From NCBI RefSeq assembly GCF_014196625.1, contig NZ_JACIDZ010000004.1, positions 124,001 to 188,000 on the forward strand: DNA of 64,000 nt. The letters run 5' to 3'. The DNA is from Martelella radicis. GTDB taxonomy: Bacteria > Pseudomonadota > Alphaproteobacteria > Rhizobiales > Rhizobiaceae. The notes beneath the pieces were generated by a model, which had not been told where the DNA came from, made no database searches, and worked only from the letters and a program-made list of their open reading frames with translations. The first letter of the stretch is position 1. Each line of letters opens with the position of its first letter. Of this stretch, positions 46,990-56,909 are shown in pieces. A program made the translations under genes and the position numbers.

Positions 46990-48645
46990 TCAATGGTTTT
47001 CGCCCGGTTTGTCCGCGTCGGCCGCGATCAGTGCTTCGGCGGCATCGAGATCGGCGCTGTAGGTAACGCGAGATTCGTCGATGTGGTGGGCGGTGAGGAT
47101 TGCCTTTACCGGCGGCGCAACGCCCGTGAGGATGACGCGGACGTGCCGCGCCCGCGCACGCCTGACCGTGCTTTCGAGCACGTTGGCGGCGGAAGAATCG
47201 ATATAGGAGACGTCCGACAGGTCGAGCACGAAGTTCTTCGCCCGGTCGGCAATCCGGTCCAGAACCGAGCCGACCGTGGAGGCCGCGCCGAAGAAAAACG
47301 CGCCGGAGATACGGTAGACGATCGTGTCGGGATCGGTGTTGACGATCGGGTGCTCGCGCTTGGCATTGTAGTCGTCATAGGGGCTGACGGCGACATTGCG
47401 GCCCATGCGGTCGATAAAGAGGACGGCGCCCAGCGCAAAACCGGCGACAATGCCCTCGGTCAGGTCGCGGAAGACGACGAGCAGCAGCGTGACGGTGAGG
47501 ATCACGGCATCGCCGCGCGAGCTTCTGAACAGCGCGCGGATCGCCGGTTTCTCGACCATGCTCCAGGCGACGACGGCCAGAACGCCGGCGAGGGCGGCGA
47601 GCGGAATGAACCGGGCAAGGGGCGCAGCAACCAGCATGAAGATCAGGAGGAAGGCGGAATGCAGCATGCCGGAAAACGGGCTGGTGGCGCCGGCGCGCAC
47701 GTTTGTGGCCGTGCGGGCGATGGTGCCGGTGACGCAGATGCCGCCGAAAAAACCGGAGGCGATATTGGCGACGCCCTGGCCGATCAGTTCCATGTTGGAG
47801 CGGTGACGGCGGCCGGTCATGCCATCGGCGACGACGGCCGACAGCAGCGATTCGATCGAACCCAGCAGCGCGAAGGCGAAGGCGTCCGGCAGAACGGAAA
47901 ACACCTTTTCAAGCGAGAGCGTCGGAACAGCCGGCGTCTGCAGGCCGCGCGGCAGCCCGCCGAACTGGCTGCCGATCGTCTCGACCGGAAGGTTCAGCAA
48001 GGTCGCCGCAAGGGTAGCGACCGCGACGGCAATCAGCATGCCGGGCCATCCGGGCTTTGCTTTCCTGAGCGCGACAATGAGAGCGATGGTGCCGATGGCG
48101 ATCGCGAGTGCGGCCAAATTCGTGGTGCCGGCAAACTGCGCCAGATAGGCCACCTTTTCTGCGAAAGGTCCCGGTTCCTTGTCCGGAAGGTCAAGTCCGA
48201 AGATGGCGGAAAGCTGGCTGGCGAAAATGATGATGGCGATGCCCGCGGTAAAGCCGACGGTTACCGGATAGGGGATGAAGCGGATATAGGCGCCGAGCCG
48301 CAGATAGCCGGCGGCGATCATGATCAGGCCGGAAATGATGACCGCCAGCATCAACCCGTCAACGCCGTGGCGTTCCACCGAGGCCGCCACCAGCACGATG
48401 AAGGCGCCGGCCGGTCCGCCGATCTGGTGCCGGCTGCCGCCGAAGAGCGAGACGAAGAAGCCGCCGATGATTGCGGCATAGAGCCCGCGATCGGGCGAAA
48501 CGCCGGATGCGATCGCAATCGCCATGGAAAGCGGCAAGGCGACGATGGCGACCGTAAGACCGGAAATGGTGTCGGCTTTCAGCCTTGAAAGATCATAGCC
48601 TTCTTTCAGAACGCTGACGGTTTTGGGAACGAGACGTGTGGGCAT
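46990..48645 (-). CDS. SulP family anion transporter with STAS domain
   Basis: A 551-residue membrane transporter. The first 400 residues form about 10-12 helices, with the SulP marker GLYAAIIGGFFVSLFGGSRHQIGGPAGAF and PYPVTVGFTAGIA. The last 110 residues form a cytosolic STAS domain (FVLDLSDVSYIDSSAANVLE). SulP members carry sulfate, bicarbonate or dicarboxylates; the substrate is not evident. It lies 158 bases before recA on the same strand, but recA has its own control region. Confidence 0.92.
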   Translation of the reverse strand: MPTRLVPKTVSVLKEGYDLSRLKADTISGLTVAIVALPLSMAIAIASGVSPDRGLYAAIIGGFFVSLFGGSRHQIGGPAGAFIVLVAASVERHGVDGLMLAVIISGLIMIAAGYLRLGAYIRFIPYPVTVGFTAGIAIIIFASQLSAIFGLDLPDKEPGPFAEKVAYLAQFAGTTNLAALAIAIGTIALIVALRKAKPGWPGMLIAVAVATLAATLLNLPVETIGSQFGGLPRGLQTPAVPTLSLEKVFSVLPDAFAFALLGSIESLLSAVVADGMTGRRHRSNMELIGQGVANIASGFFGGICVTGTIARTATNVRAGATSPFSGMLHSAFLLIFMLVAAPLARFIPLAALAGVLAVVAWSMVEKPAIRALFRSSRGDAVILTVTLLLVVFRDLTEGIVAGFALGAVLFIDRMGRNVAVSPYDDYNAKREHPIVNTDPDTIVYRISGAFFFGAASTVGSVLDRIADRAKNFVLDLSDVSYIDSSAANVLESTVRRARARHVRVILTGVAPPVKAILTAHHIDESRVTYSADLDAAEALIAADADKPGENH

Positions 48646-48811
48646 GGCTTGGCGACCTTGCGCGGGGAGGGGATAATCAGATGATGTCTATCAAACCTGT
48701 TGTCGCTGACAAGGTCAGCGTAACGATTTCCGGTACGCTGGGCAATTCCGCAAGATTTGTCAAACAGGTCCGTGCTTCAACCATAACGCCAAGTGGAAAC
48801 GGAAAGAAGAG

Positions 48812-49666
48812 ATGACCAACGAACCGGATTTTCAGACCTACCAGCAACGCCTGATGCGGGTCAGCGCCTATATCCATGATCATCTGGACGAGGAGCTCGA
48901 TTTCGCGACGCTTGCCGAGATCGCCTGCCTGTCGCCCTGGCACTGGCACCGCATCTATCGCGGCGTCCATGGCGAGACGATCGCCGCGACCGTCAGGCGG
49001 CTGCGGCTGCATCGGGCGGCGGGCGAGCTGGTCAATTCGGATGCGCCGGTGGAGGCGATCGCGAGACGGGCCGGATCATCCGGCGTTCCGGCCTTCACGC
49101 GTCTTTTCAAGACTACTTACGGTATCACCCCGGCCAGCTACCGAAAGAATGGCCGCCACAAGATGTTCGATCAACCGGTCAGGCAGGAGGAAAGTGCCAT
49201 GTATGACGTCAAACTGCGGGACATGAACGAGCGCAGGCTTGCGGGCTTGCCGCATCGCGGGTCCTATATGGCAATCGACAAGGCCTTCGGCTCCGCAGCG
49301 GGGCTGATGGCCGCTGCAGGGGCCTTCGGACCTGAAACTGAGATGGTCGGCGTCTATTATGACGATCCCGGCCTTACCGACGAAAAGGAGCTCAATTCCT
49401 TTGCCGGGTTTTCCATTGCGGCGGACGCCGCGACGCCCGAGGCGCTTGAAACGCGCACGCTTGTCGGCGGTCGCTATGCTGTCCTCACTCACAAGGGCCC
49501 TTATGCCGAGCTGCACAAGGCCTATAACTGGTTCTACGGAAGCTGGCTGCCGGCAGCCGGTCACGAACCCGCTGACGGTCCGCCCTGCGAAATCTATCGC
49601 AATGATCCGCGCGACACGCCGCCCGCCGAATTGATCACGGAGATCTGCGTGCCCCTGAAGGGCTGA
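48812..49666 (+). CDS. AraC-type regulator with GyrI-like effector domain
   Basis: A 284-residue transcription regulator. The N-terminal half has two helix-turn-helix motifs of AraC type (FATLAEIACLSPWHWHRIYR and EAIARRAGSSGVPAFTRLF, ending in the FKTTYGITPASYRK signature). The C-terminal half (about 125-284) is a GyrI-like small-molecule binding domain, as in Rob and SbmC. Such proteins often answer to drugs or toxic hydrophobic compounds. The gene is divergent from sulP and convergent with the RpiR-type gene. Confidence 0.9.
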   Translation: MTNEPDFQTYQQRLMRVSAYIHDHLDEELDFATLAEIACLSPWHWHRIYRGVHGETIAATVRRLRLHRAAGELVNSDAPVEAIARRAGSSGVPAFTRLFKTTYGITPASYRKNGRHKMFDQPVRQEESAMYDVKLRDMNERRLAGLPHRGSYMAIDKAFGSAAGLMAAAGAFGPETEMVGVYYDDPGLTDEKELNSFAGFSIAADAATPEALETRTLVGGRYAVLTHKGPYAELHKAYNWFYGSWLPAAGHEPADGPPCEIYRNDPRDTPPAELITEICVPLKG

Positions 49667-49684
49667 GTGTATCCGTGGTCGCGC

Positions 49685-50542
49685 CTATTTATCTGTCCCG
49701 AGCTTCAGTGCCGAGACGGCGTCACCGCTGTTGTCGATGTAGTCCGTCGCGTCCTTTTGGCGTTGCAGCAGGAGGATGAACAGGAAATCCGTCAGCATGA
49801 GCTGCGCATCGCGGGCCGTGATGGCCGAGGAACGCACCCGTTCCTCATCGGCAATCGTGTAAAGCGCAATGTCGGCGCCGCGTGCGATCGGGTTCTGCTG
49901 CGGTCCGGTGATCGAGACGACGGCGGAGCCGCGCCTGCGGGCTAGTTCGGCGATCCGCACCGTCTCGATACTGGTGCCGGAATGGGACAACGCCACCAGC
50001 ACGTCGCCTTTCCTTGAGGCGGAGACGCTCGCCATCTGCACATGGCTGTCCGCATCGTGCATGGCATAGCGGCCGAGCTTCTGCAGTTTGAGGCAAAGAT
50101 CACGTGCGACCAGCGAAGAGGCCCCGACGCCGGCCACATGCACGCGCCCTGGCGTGTCGATCAGTTCCAGAACGCGGGCGATCTCGCGCTCGTCATTGGC
50201 GGCAATGGTCTGCTGCATGGCGTGCATCTTGCTCGATAGCATCTTCTGTGCCACCGTCGCCGGGCTGTCGCCAAGCTCGATCGTACTGTGCAGCGCGCCA
50301 GGCGCGCGCCATTCGCGCGCCTGCGCCTTGCTGACGGCGAGTTTCAGATCCTGATAGCCGGTAAAGCCGAACTTCTGGGCGAATTTCACCACACTCGACT
50401 GACTGCGGCCGGTCTCCTCGGCGAGGCGCGCGGAGGAGAGGCGGAGCACCCGTTCGGGGTTGTCCAGAATGAACCGGCCGATCTGGCGGTCGGCTGGCGC
50501 CAAGCTGCCGAGCTGCGCTTCTATCACATTGAGAACGGACAC
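49685..50542 (-). CDS. MurR/RpiR family transcriptional regulator
   Basis: A 285-residue regulator with an N-terminal RpiR-type helix-turn-helix (about 1-75, LAEETGRSQSSVVKFAQKFG) and a C-terminal SIS sugar-phosphate isomerase-like domain (about 120-250, VHVAGVGASSLVARDLCLKL and VLVALSHSGTSIETV). It is divergent from murQ and the peptidoglycan-recycling operon. By context it probably represses that operon and binds MurNAc-6-phosphate or GlcNAc-6-phosphate, like E. coli MurR. Confidence 0.9.
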   Translation of the reverse strand: MSVLNVIEAQLGSLAPADRQIGRFILDNPERVLRLSSARLAEETGRSQSSVVKFAQKFGFTGYQDLKLAVSKAQAREWRAPGALHSTIELGDSPATVAQKMLSSKMHAMQQTIAANDEREIARVLELIDTPGRVHVAGVGASSLVARDLCLKLQKLGRYAMHDADSHVQMASVSASRKGDVLVALSHSGTSIETVRIAELARRRGSAVVSITGPQQNPIARGADIALYTIADEERVRSSAITARDAQLMLTDFLFILLLQRQKDATDYIDNSGDAVSALKLGTDK

Positions 50543-50576
50543 GGTTTTCCTCTCGTTCAGCCGGAATGCTCGGTTT

Positions 50577-50613
50577 GGAATAATAAATTCCTCGATGCGG
50601 AATACAATGAATT
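50577..50613. promoter_or_regulatory. Putative RpiR operators, regulator-proximal pair
   Basis: Two similar sites lie in the regulator-murQ gap: GGAATAATAAATTCC (50577-50591, 5-base perfect arms) and GGAATACAATGAATT (50599-50613). Both have GGAAT and ATT(C) spaced alike, 22 bases apart start to start, consistent with two dimers on the same face of the DNA. Confidence 0.4.
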
Positions 50614-50694
50614 GATTGCGAAAGCGTAACGGTTCTTGGCCAGTTCAAGGGGAGGGGCCGTCGCCGATGTCGGGAGAAACCCGCTATCAATGTT

Positions 50695-50710
50695 GGAATA
50701 ATTTATTCTG
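50695..50710. promoter_or_regulatory. Putative RpiR operator, murQ-proximal
   Basis: GGAATAATTTATTCTG contains the palindrome GAATAA-T-TTATTC. It shares the GGAATAAT core with the site at 50577 and lies about 100 bases before the murQ ATG, where a promoter is expected. Confidence 0.4.
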
Positions 50711-50812
50711 AAACGAATTTGACAAATGGAATTTATGATTATAGCGTTCCTGTCAGGGCGCGGTGACGAACAACAACAATACGCACCGCCTGCCGAACAG
50801 GGGAATGCATTC

Positions 50813-51745
50813 ATGAATTTGCTGGCCGGCGAGCTGGAGAAACTGGTGTCCGAGGGGCGCAATCCGCGCACGCTTGACCTCGACCTGCTGTCTACGCGCG
50901 AAATCATCGAAAAGATCAATGCCGAGGACGGCGAGGTCGCAATCGCGGTCGGCCGCGAGGCGGATGCCATTGCGTACGCCGTCGATCGCATCGTCGAGGC
51001 GTTCAATGCAGGTGGGCGGCTCGTCTATATCGGCGCGGGTACGAGCGGTCGTCTCGGCGTTCTCGATGCGTCGGAGTGCCCGCCAACCTTTTCCGTGCCC
51101 CCCGGCATGGTCGTCGGTCTGATCGCCGGCGGCGAGAAGGCGCTGACCACGGCTGTCGAAGGCGCAGAGGATAATCCCGCGCTTGGCGCCGCCGACCTGC
51201 AAGCCATTGATCTCACAGCGCAGGATGTCGTCGTCGGCATCGCCGTCAGCGGCCGTACCCCCTATGTCATCGGCGCCTTGAACTACGCGCGGGAGAGGGG
51301 GGCGACGACGGTGGCGCTCTCCTGCAATCCCGCTTCGGCAATCGCGGAAATCGCGGATATCTCGATTGCGCCGGTCGTCGGCCCGGAAGTGCTGGCGGGT
51401 TCCACCCGGCTGAAATCCGGCACGGCGCAGAAGCTCGTTCTCAATATGCTGAGCACCGCCAGCATGGTCCGCATCGGCAAGGTCTATCAGAACCTGATGG
51501 TCGATGTGACCGTCTCCAATGCCAAGCTTTACGCGCGTGCCGTGCGGATCGTCATGGAGGCATCGGACGTTGCGGCCGAAACCGCCGAAGCATTGCTCGA
51601 AAAGACGAACAACGACGTCAAGCTCGCCATCCTCCTGGCGCTGACGGACATGGAACTGCAGGAAGGCCGCGATCTCCTGGACGAGACAGGCGGTTTCCTG
51701 CGCAAGGCGATCAATCAGAAGACGGCGAAAAGCCGCGATAGCTGA
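50813..51745 (+). CDS. murQ: N-acetylmuramic acid 6-phosphate etherase
   Basis: A 310-residue SIS-domain enzyme that removes D-lactate from MurNAc-6-phosphate, giving GlcNAc-6-phosphate. [24 protein letters not shown] is the MurQ signature with the catalytic Glu, and [16 protein letters not shown] and [19 protein letters not shown] are also conserved. The ATG at 50813 follows AGGGGAA at good spacing; an upstream start at 50726 adds unrelated residues and crosses the control region. It leads an operon with an ABC importer and anmK, 60 bases before the binding-protein gene. Confidence 0.97.
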   Translation: MNLLAGELEKLVSEGRNPRTLDLDLLSTREIIEKINAEDGEVAIAVGREADAIAYAVDRIVEAFNAGGRLVYIGAGTSGRLGVLDASECPPTFSVPPGMVVGLIAGGEKALTTAVEGAEDNPALGAADLQAIDLTAQDVVVGIAVSGRTPYVIGALNYARERGATTVALSCNPASAIAEIADISIAPVVGPEVLAGSTRLKSGTAQKLVLNMLSTASMVRIGKVYQNLMVDVTVSNAKLYARAVRIVMEASDVAAETAEALLEKTNNDVKLAILLALTDMELQEGRDLLDETGGFLRKAINQKTAKSRDS

Positions 51746-51808
51746 AGTCTCTCCGGTGTCGGCAGGAGGCCGCATCGGCAACGCTCAATAATCTCGAGGG
51801 AAATGATC

Positions 51809-53332
51809 ATGGGCAGACCCCGTTTCAATAATCTGGTTTCCGCCGTTGCCGTTGCCGCAGCGCTCGGCATGGCAGGCGCGGCCGTTCCGGCAGCCGCCGC
51901 AACACTGAACATGGCCTGGTCGCAGGACGCGACCGGTCTCGATCCGCACAAGCAGACGGCCTTTTCGTCGCTGCGCCTGCTGGAACTCGTTTACGAGCCG
52001 CTGGTGCGCACCGATACGGAACTCAACATCGCGCCGGCCATCGCCACGTCCTGGGAATTTTCCGAGGACGGTCAGACGTTGACCTTCAAGCTCAATCCTG
52101 ATGCGAAATTCTCCAATGGCGACAAGGTGATGCCGGCGGATGTGAAAGCATCCTTCGAACGGATCCTGAATGAGGAAACCGGTGCCTCGGCCCGCGCGAA
52201 CTTCCTTTCCATCGAAAGCATCGACACGCCGGACGATGAAACTGTCGTCTTCAATCTGTCACAGCCGGATGTGCCGCTTCTGACCGCGATGTCGTCGATC
52301 AATGCCGCGATCATCCCGGCAAGCGCCATCGAGGCCGGTACGATCGGCACGGAAACGCTCGGCTCCGGGCCTTTCGTTCTCGACAGCTGGGAGCCCAATT
52401 CCCGCGAAGTGCTGAGCGTCAATGAAAACTGGGCCGGCGGCGATGTCGGCGTCGACGGCATTAATATTTCGGTCCTTCCCGACGAAACCGCGATCCTCGC
52501 GGCGCTGCGTACCAATCAGGTCGATTTCGCGCTGATCAACGATCCGCTGGTCGCAACCCTGGTACCGAACAATGCGGGCCTGACGCTGACACGCGAGCCG
52601 GTGCTGAACTACCACGTTCTGCAGTTGAACGCCGAAGAAGGCGCGATGAAGGAAGAAAAGGTCCGCCAGGCCATCTCCTGCGCCATCGACCGTCAGGACG
52701 TGCTCGACGCCGCGCTCCTGGGCGAGGGCAAGGTGACCGGGCCGCTGACCATGCCGGCCTATGCCACCGATCCATCCGACCTCTTCTGCTACACGCCCGA
52801 TCTCGACAAGGCCAAGGCGCTGATGGCCGATGCCGGTTATGAAGACGGCTTTTCCGCCAAGGTGATGGCAGCGACCGGCGAACCGCCGACAGCGGCAGCC
52901 GAAGCGCAGGTGATCCAGTCGCAGCTTGCCGAAATCGGCATCGACCTCGAAATCGAGATGATGGAGCTGAACGTCTATATCGACCGCTGGCTGAAGGGCG
53001 ATTTCGACATGGCCGTGGCGCTGAACGGCGGCCGCACCGACCCCTACACCATGTATAACCGCTACTGGACCAAGGAGGGCAATCTCGCCCATGTCGCCCA
53101 TTACGGTGACGAGACCCTCGACAGCCTGATGCAGGAAGGCCGCGTCGAGACTGATCCGGCGAAGCGCAAGGAAATCTTTGCCGAGTTCTCCAAGCACATC
53201 ACCGAGGTCTCGCCCTGGATCTGGCTTTACACCGGCTACAGCTACACGGCGGCAAACGACAAGGTAAGCGGCTTCGAGGCCAACCCGACGGGCTCGCTCT
53301 TCGGACTTTCCGCTGTCACCGTCAGCGAATAA
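51809..53332 (+). CDS. Peptide-type ABC transporter binding protein, probable muropeptide or aminosugar importer
   Basis: A 507-residue periplasmic binding protein of the DppA/OppA class (SBP_bac_5). A signal peptide (LVSAVAVAAALGMAGAAVPAAAA) is followed by LNMAWSQDATGLDPHKQ and LELVYEPLVRTD, the class signature. There is no lipobox, so it is a free periplasmic protein. By operon (murQ before, permeases and anmK after) the ligand is likely an anhydro-muropeptide or anhydroMurNAc. The ATG at 51809 has better spacing to GAGGG than 51803. Confidence 0.9.
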   Translation: MGRPRFNNLVSAVAVAAALGMAGAAVPAAAATLNMAWSQDATGLDPHKQTAFSSLRLLELVYEPLVRTDTELNIAPAIATSWEFSEDGQTLTFKLNPDAKFSNGDKVMPADVKASFERILNEETGASARANFLSIESIDTPDDETVVFNLSQPDVPLLTAMSSINAAIIPASAIEAGTIGTETLGSGPFVLDSWEPNSREVLSVNENWAGGDVGVDGINISVLPDETAILAALRTNQVDFALINDPLVATLVPNNAGLTLTREPVLNYHVLQLNAEEGAMKEEKVRQAISCAIDRQDVLDAALLGEGKVTGPLTMPAYATDPSDLFCYTPDLDKAKALMADAGYEDGFSAKVMAATGEPPTAAAEAQVIQSQLAEIGIDLEIEMMELNVYIDRWLKGDFDMAVALNGGRTDPYTMYNRYWTKEGNLAHVAHYGDETLDSLMQEGRVETDPAKRKEIFAEFSKHITEVSPWIWLYTGYSYTAANDKVSGFEANPTGSLFGLSAVTVSE

Positions 53333-53365
53333 GCCGAAACAGAGAAGACGAGAGGCGCATACAAC

Positions 53366-54325
53366 ATGAACTACCTGACCCGGCGACTGGTGACCTTTCC
53401 TGTGGTCATGCTCGGGGTATCCGTCCTCGTCTTCGTCTCCATCAGACTGGTTCCCGGCGATGCCATCACGGCGATGCTGGGAACCGAAGCCGGTCTGCTG
53501 ACACCGGCGCAGCGGGCAGCGCTTGAGGCCTATTTCGGCATGGACCAGAGCTGGTTCGGCCAATACTGGCACTGGCTGGGCGGCGTGCTGCACGGAGATC
53601 TCGGCATTTCGGTCACCTATGGCCGCCCGGTGATGGAGGTCATCCTGCGCGTCTTTCCGCTGACGCTGGAACTGGCGCTCCTTTCCATGGTCGTCGCGCT
53701 TGCCGTCGGCCTTCCCGCCGGCATCTACGCCGCCACCCATGCGGAAAAGCCGTCCGATCTCATCGTCCGCATCGTCGCGATGGTTGGCCAATCGACGCCG
53801 AGTTTCGTCGTCGCGCTGCTGGCGATCTATGCGCTGTCCGTCTGGTTCGGCGTTCTGCCCGCCATGGGCACGTTCACGCCGCTCTGGCAAGACCCGCTGA
53901 AAAACCTCGCGCAGATGATCCTTCCGGCGCTGACGCTTGGCTTTGCCTTCGCCGCCGCCGTCACCCGCATTTCACGCTCGGCGATGCTCGATATTCTCTC
54001 CGATGATTACATCCGCACGGCCCGCGCCAAGGGCGTGCCGGCCCGTTCGGTGATCTGGCACCATGCCCTGCCGAACGCGCTGATCCCGGTTGTCACCGTC
54101 TCGGGCGTCGAGTTCGGTTATCTTCTGGGCGGCGCGGTCATCGTCGAGCAGGTCTTTGCGTTGCCGGGCCTCGGCCGCACCGTGCTGGAGGCGATCCTGC
54201 AGCGCGACTATGCTCTGGTGCAGGGCAGCGTGCTGTTCATCGCCTTCAATTTCATGATCGTGAACCTGCTGGTCGATCTCGCCTATGCCGCGCTCGACCC
54301 GCGTATCCGGCTGGGAGGCAAGTAA
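53366..54325 (+). CDS. ABC transporter permease, DppB type
   Basis: A 319-residue inner-membrane permease with about six helices. N-terminal LTRRLVTFPVVMLGVSVLVF is typical of DppB/OppB. The ATPase-docking loop DYIRTARAKGVPARSVIWHHALPNALIP (EAA motif) is intact. Its stop overlaps the next permease start by one base, so the two are translated together. Confidence 0.94.
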   Translation: MNYLTRRLVTFPVVMLGVSVLVFVSIRLVPGDAITAMLGTEAGLLTPAQRAALEAYFGMDQSWFGQYWHWLGGVLHGDLGISVTYGRPVMEVILRVFPLTLELALLSMVVALAVGLPAGIYAATHAEKPSDLIVRIVAMVGQSTPSFVVALLAIYALSVWFGVLPAMGTFTPLWQDPLKNLAQMILPALTLGFAFAAAVTRISRSAMLDILSDDYIRTARAKGVPARSVIWHHALPNALIPVVTVSGVEFGYLLGGAVIVEQVFALPGLGRTVLEAILQRDYALVQGSVLFIAFNFMIVNLLVDLAYAALDPRIRLGGK

Positions 54326-55164
54326 TGCAGCTCCTGCGCTCCATCTTCGCCCATCCGAGCGGCCGCATCGGCGGCACCATTGTCGCGCTCTACATCATCA
54401 TCGCGATCCTCGGTCTCGTCGGGCTGACACCGCATGATCCGCTGATGCAGTTCCGCATCGACCGGCTGCACGCCCCGAACGCGACCTACTGGATGGGGAC
54501 CGATCTTCTCGGTCGCGATGTCGCAAGCCGACTGATGATCGGCATCGCCCAATCCTTCATCGTCTCCTTCGCCTCCGTGGCGCTGGCGACCGTCGCCGGC
54601 ATCGTGCTGGGTCTGACTGCTGCCTGGTTCGGCACCTATTGGGACGGCACGATCATGCGGCTGATGGATGTGCTGCTGGCCTTTCCGGCGATCCTGCTGG
54701 CACTGCTGATCATCACCATCCTCGGTCCCGGCACATGGACGAGCGTGATGGCGATCGCCTTTGTCTACACGCCGATCTTCACCCGCGTGGTGCGCGGCCC
54801 GGCGTTGTCGCTGAAGACCCGCGAATTCGTCGATGCCGCGCGCACCTTCGGCTCCTCGCGCCGCTATATCCTCTCGCGTCACATGCTGCTCAATCTGGTC
54901 GCGCCGCTGACGGTACAGGTGACGCTGGCGCTCGCCTGGGCGCTTTTGACGGAGGCCGGGCTCTCCTTCCTCGGTCTCGGCACCCAGCCGCCGAAAGCCT
55001 CCCTCGGGCTGATGCTGAGCGAAGCGCGCAACCTGATGGAAATGGCGCCCTGGCTGCTGGTGTTTCCTGCCTTTGCCATCATGATCGGCATTCTGGGCTT
55101 CAATCTTCTGGGTGATGCCCTGCGCGATATTCTTGACCCGCGTTCAAGGAGGGCCGAGGCATGA
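54325..55164 (+). CDS. ABC transporter permease, DppC type
   Basis: A 279-residue partner permease with about six helices. It has the DppC-type GTDLLGRDVASRLMIGIAQS motif and the docking loop EFVDAARTFGSSRRYILSRHML. SFLGLGTQPPKASLG is typical. Starting on the last base of the DppB-type gene and overlapping the ATPase gene by four bases, it forms a tightly coupled set. Confidence 0.94.
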   Translation: MQLLRSIFAHPSGRIGGTIVALYIIIAILGLVGLTPHDPLMQFRIDRLHAPNATYWMGTDLLGRDVASRLMIGIAQSFIVSFASVALATVAGIVLGLTAAWFGTYWDGTIMRLMDVLLAFPAILLALLIITILGPGTWTSVMAIAFVYTPIFTRVVRGPALSLKTREFVDAARTFGSSRRYILSRHMLLNLVAPLTVQVTLALAWALLTEAGLSFLGLGTQPPKASLGLMLSEARNLMEMAPWLLVFPAFAIMIGILGFNLLGDALRDILDPRSRRAEA

Positions 55165-56909
55165 GCCATCTTCTTTCCGTCACGGATCTGCATGTGGGCT
55201 TTGGCAAGGACCCGGTGAAAAACGAGGTCGTTCACGGCATCGATTTCACGCTCGATGCGGGCGAGACGCTGGCGATCGTCGGCGAAAGCGGCTCGGGCAA
55301 ATCCGTCACCGCGCTTTCCGTCAACCGGCTTGTCGATTTCGGCGGCGGCAAGATCACCGGCGGGAGAATCGAATTCGCGCTCGGCTCCGGCGATGTCGCC
55401 GATCTTGCCGCGACGCCCGAAAGGCAGCTGGCGAAAATCCGCGGCCGCGAGATCGGCATGATCTTCCAGGAGCCGATGACCTCGCTCAATCCGGTGCACA
55501 CCATCGGCGAGCAGATCGCCGAGAGCTTTCGCCTGCATCACGGCCTGACCGGCAAACAGGCAATGAAGGCCGCTGTCGACGCCCTGAAACGCGTGCGCAT
55601 TCCCGATGCGGAACGGCGGCTGAAATACCATCCGCACCAGCTTTCCGGCGGCATGCTGCAGCGCGTGATGATCGCCACCGCGCTCTCCTGCAATCCGCGC
55701 CTGCTGATCGCCGACGAGCCGACCACCGCGCTGGATGTGACCGTGCAGGCGCAGATCCTGGCACTGCTGTCCGAACTGAAGCGCGAAAGCGAGATGGGGC
55801 TGATCTTCATCACCCATGATATCGGTCTCGTTGCCGGCATCGCCGACAAGGTGATGGTGATGCAGCAGGGCGAGGCCGTGGAGCAGGGGCCGACCGATGA
55901 CGTGCTCGACAATCCGCGGCATCCCTATACGCAGCATCTGCTGAAGGCCGTTCCGCATTTTGATGACGGTCGGTCCGCTCGCACCGATTACTCCCGGATG
56001 GCAGCGGAAAACGCCAGGCCAGCGCTCACCGTCGAGGACCTGACCGTGCGGTTTCCCGTCACCTCCGGCTTTTTCCGCCGCCAGAGCGGTGCCGTGCATG
56101 CGGTTGACGGCATCGATTTCGACCTGATGCCCGGCGAGACGCTCGGCATTGTCGGCGAGAGCGGTTCGGGCAAATCGACCACGGCGCGCGCCATCATGGG
56201 GCTGACGCAGCCGACGCGCGGCACGTTTCATCTGGGCGAGGGGGCAAGCATTGCCGCCCATGGCGACCCGATCCAGATGGTGTTCCAGAACCCCTACGCC
56301 TCGCTCAATCCGCGCCTGCGTATCGACAGCATTCTGGCCGAACCGGTGATTGCCACGGGCGGGCGGCTGAACGCTCAGACCCGCGCCCGCATGGCCGAAC
56401 TGCTGGAACGCGTCGGTCTGCCCGAAAACGCGCTCACCCGCTACCCGCATGAATTTTCCGGCGGCCAGCGCCAGCGCCTCTGCATCGCCCGCGCGCTGAT
56501 GCTGAAGCCTTCCGTCGTGGTGCTGGACGAGGCGGTTTCCGCGCTCGATGTCTCGGTGCAGGCCATGGTTCTGGACCTCCTGACCGAGCTGCAGCGCGAG
56601 ATGAACCTTTCCTATCTGTTCGTCACCCACGACATGGCCGTGGTCGAGCGCATCGCTCATCGCATCGCCGTGGTCTATGCCGGGCAGATTGTCGAGATCG
56701 GCGATGCCGCCTCTGTGCTCTCCGCGCCGAAACATGCCTATACCAAACGGCTGATTTCCGCCGTGCCGAGCATCGACCGGCGGCGACAGGAGTATCGGCT
56801 TGATACCACCGAAGTGCCCTCGCTGGTGCGCCCGGCAGGCTTTGAGCCGCCGAAGCCCGAGTGGCAGAGTTTTGGCGCCGACCATATGGCGCGGAGGGAA
56901 GAGGCGTGA
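55161..56909 (+). CDS. Fused double ATP-binding protein of the ABC importer
   Basis: A 582-residue protein holding two nucleotide-binding domains, equal to DppD plus DppF in one chain. Domain 1 (about 1-270): Walker A GESGSGKS, signature LSGGMLQR, Walker B LLIADEPTTALD. Domain 2 (about 295-560): GESGSGKS, signature FSGGQRQR, Walker B VVLDEAVSALD, where the usual Pro is Ala but the catalytic Glu remains. Signature and catalytic Glu are intact in both. It overlaps its neighbours on both sides. Confidence 0.95.
   Translation: MSHLLSVTDLHVGFGKDPVKNEVVHGIDFTLDAGETLAIVGESGSGKSVTALSVNRLVDFGGGKITGGRIEFALGSGDVADLAATPERQLAKIRGREIGMIFQEPMTSLNPVHTIGEQIAESFRLHHGLTGKQAMKAAVDALKRVRIPDAERRLKYHPHQLSGGMLQRVMIATALSCNPRLLIADEPTTALDVTVQAQILALLSELKRESEMGLIFITHDIGLVAGIADKVMVMQQGEAVEQGPTDDVLDNPRHPYTQHLLKAVPHFDDGRSARTDYSRMAAENARPALTVEDLTVRFPVTSGFFRRQSGAVHAVDGIDFDLMPGETLGIVGESGSGKSTTARAIMGLTQPTRGTFHLGEGASIAAHGDPIQMVFQNPYASLNPRLRIDSILAEPVIATGGRLNAQTRARMAELLERVGLPENALTRYPHEFSGGQRQRLCIARALMLKPSVVVLDEAVSALDVSVQAMVLDLLTELQREMNLSYLFVTHDMAVVERIAHRIAVVYAGQIVEIGDAASVLSAPKHAYTKRLISAVPSIDRRRQEYRLDTTEVPSLVRPAGFEPPKPEWQSFGADHMARREEA

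Noticed and set aside
52259-53890. 543-residue frame opposite the binding protein and permease genes
   Set aside because: It spans two real genes and their junction and has no recognisable domain.
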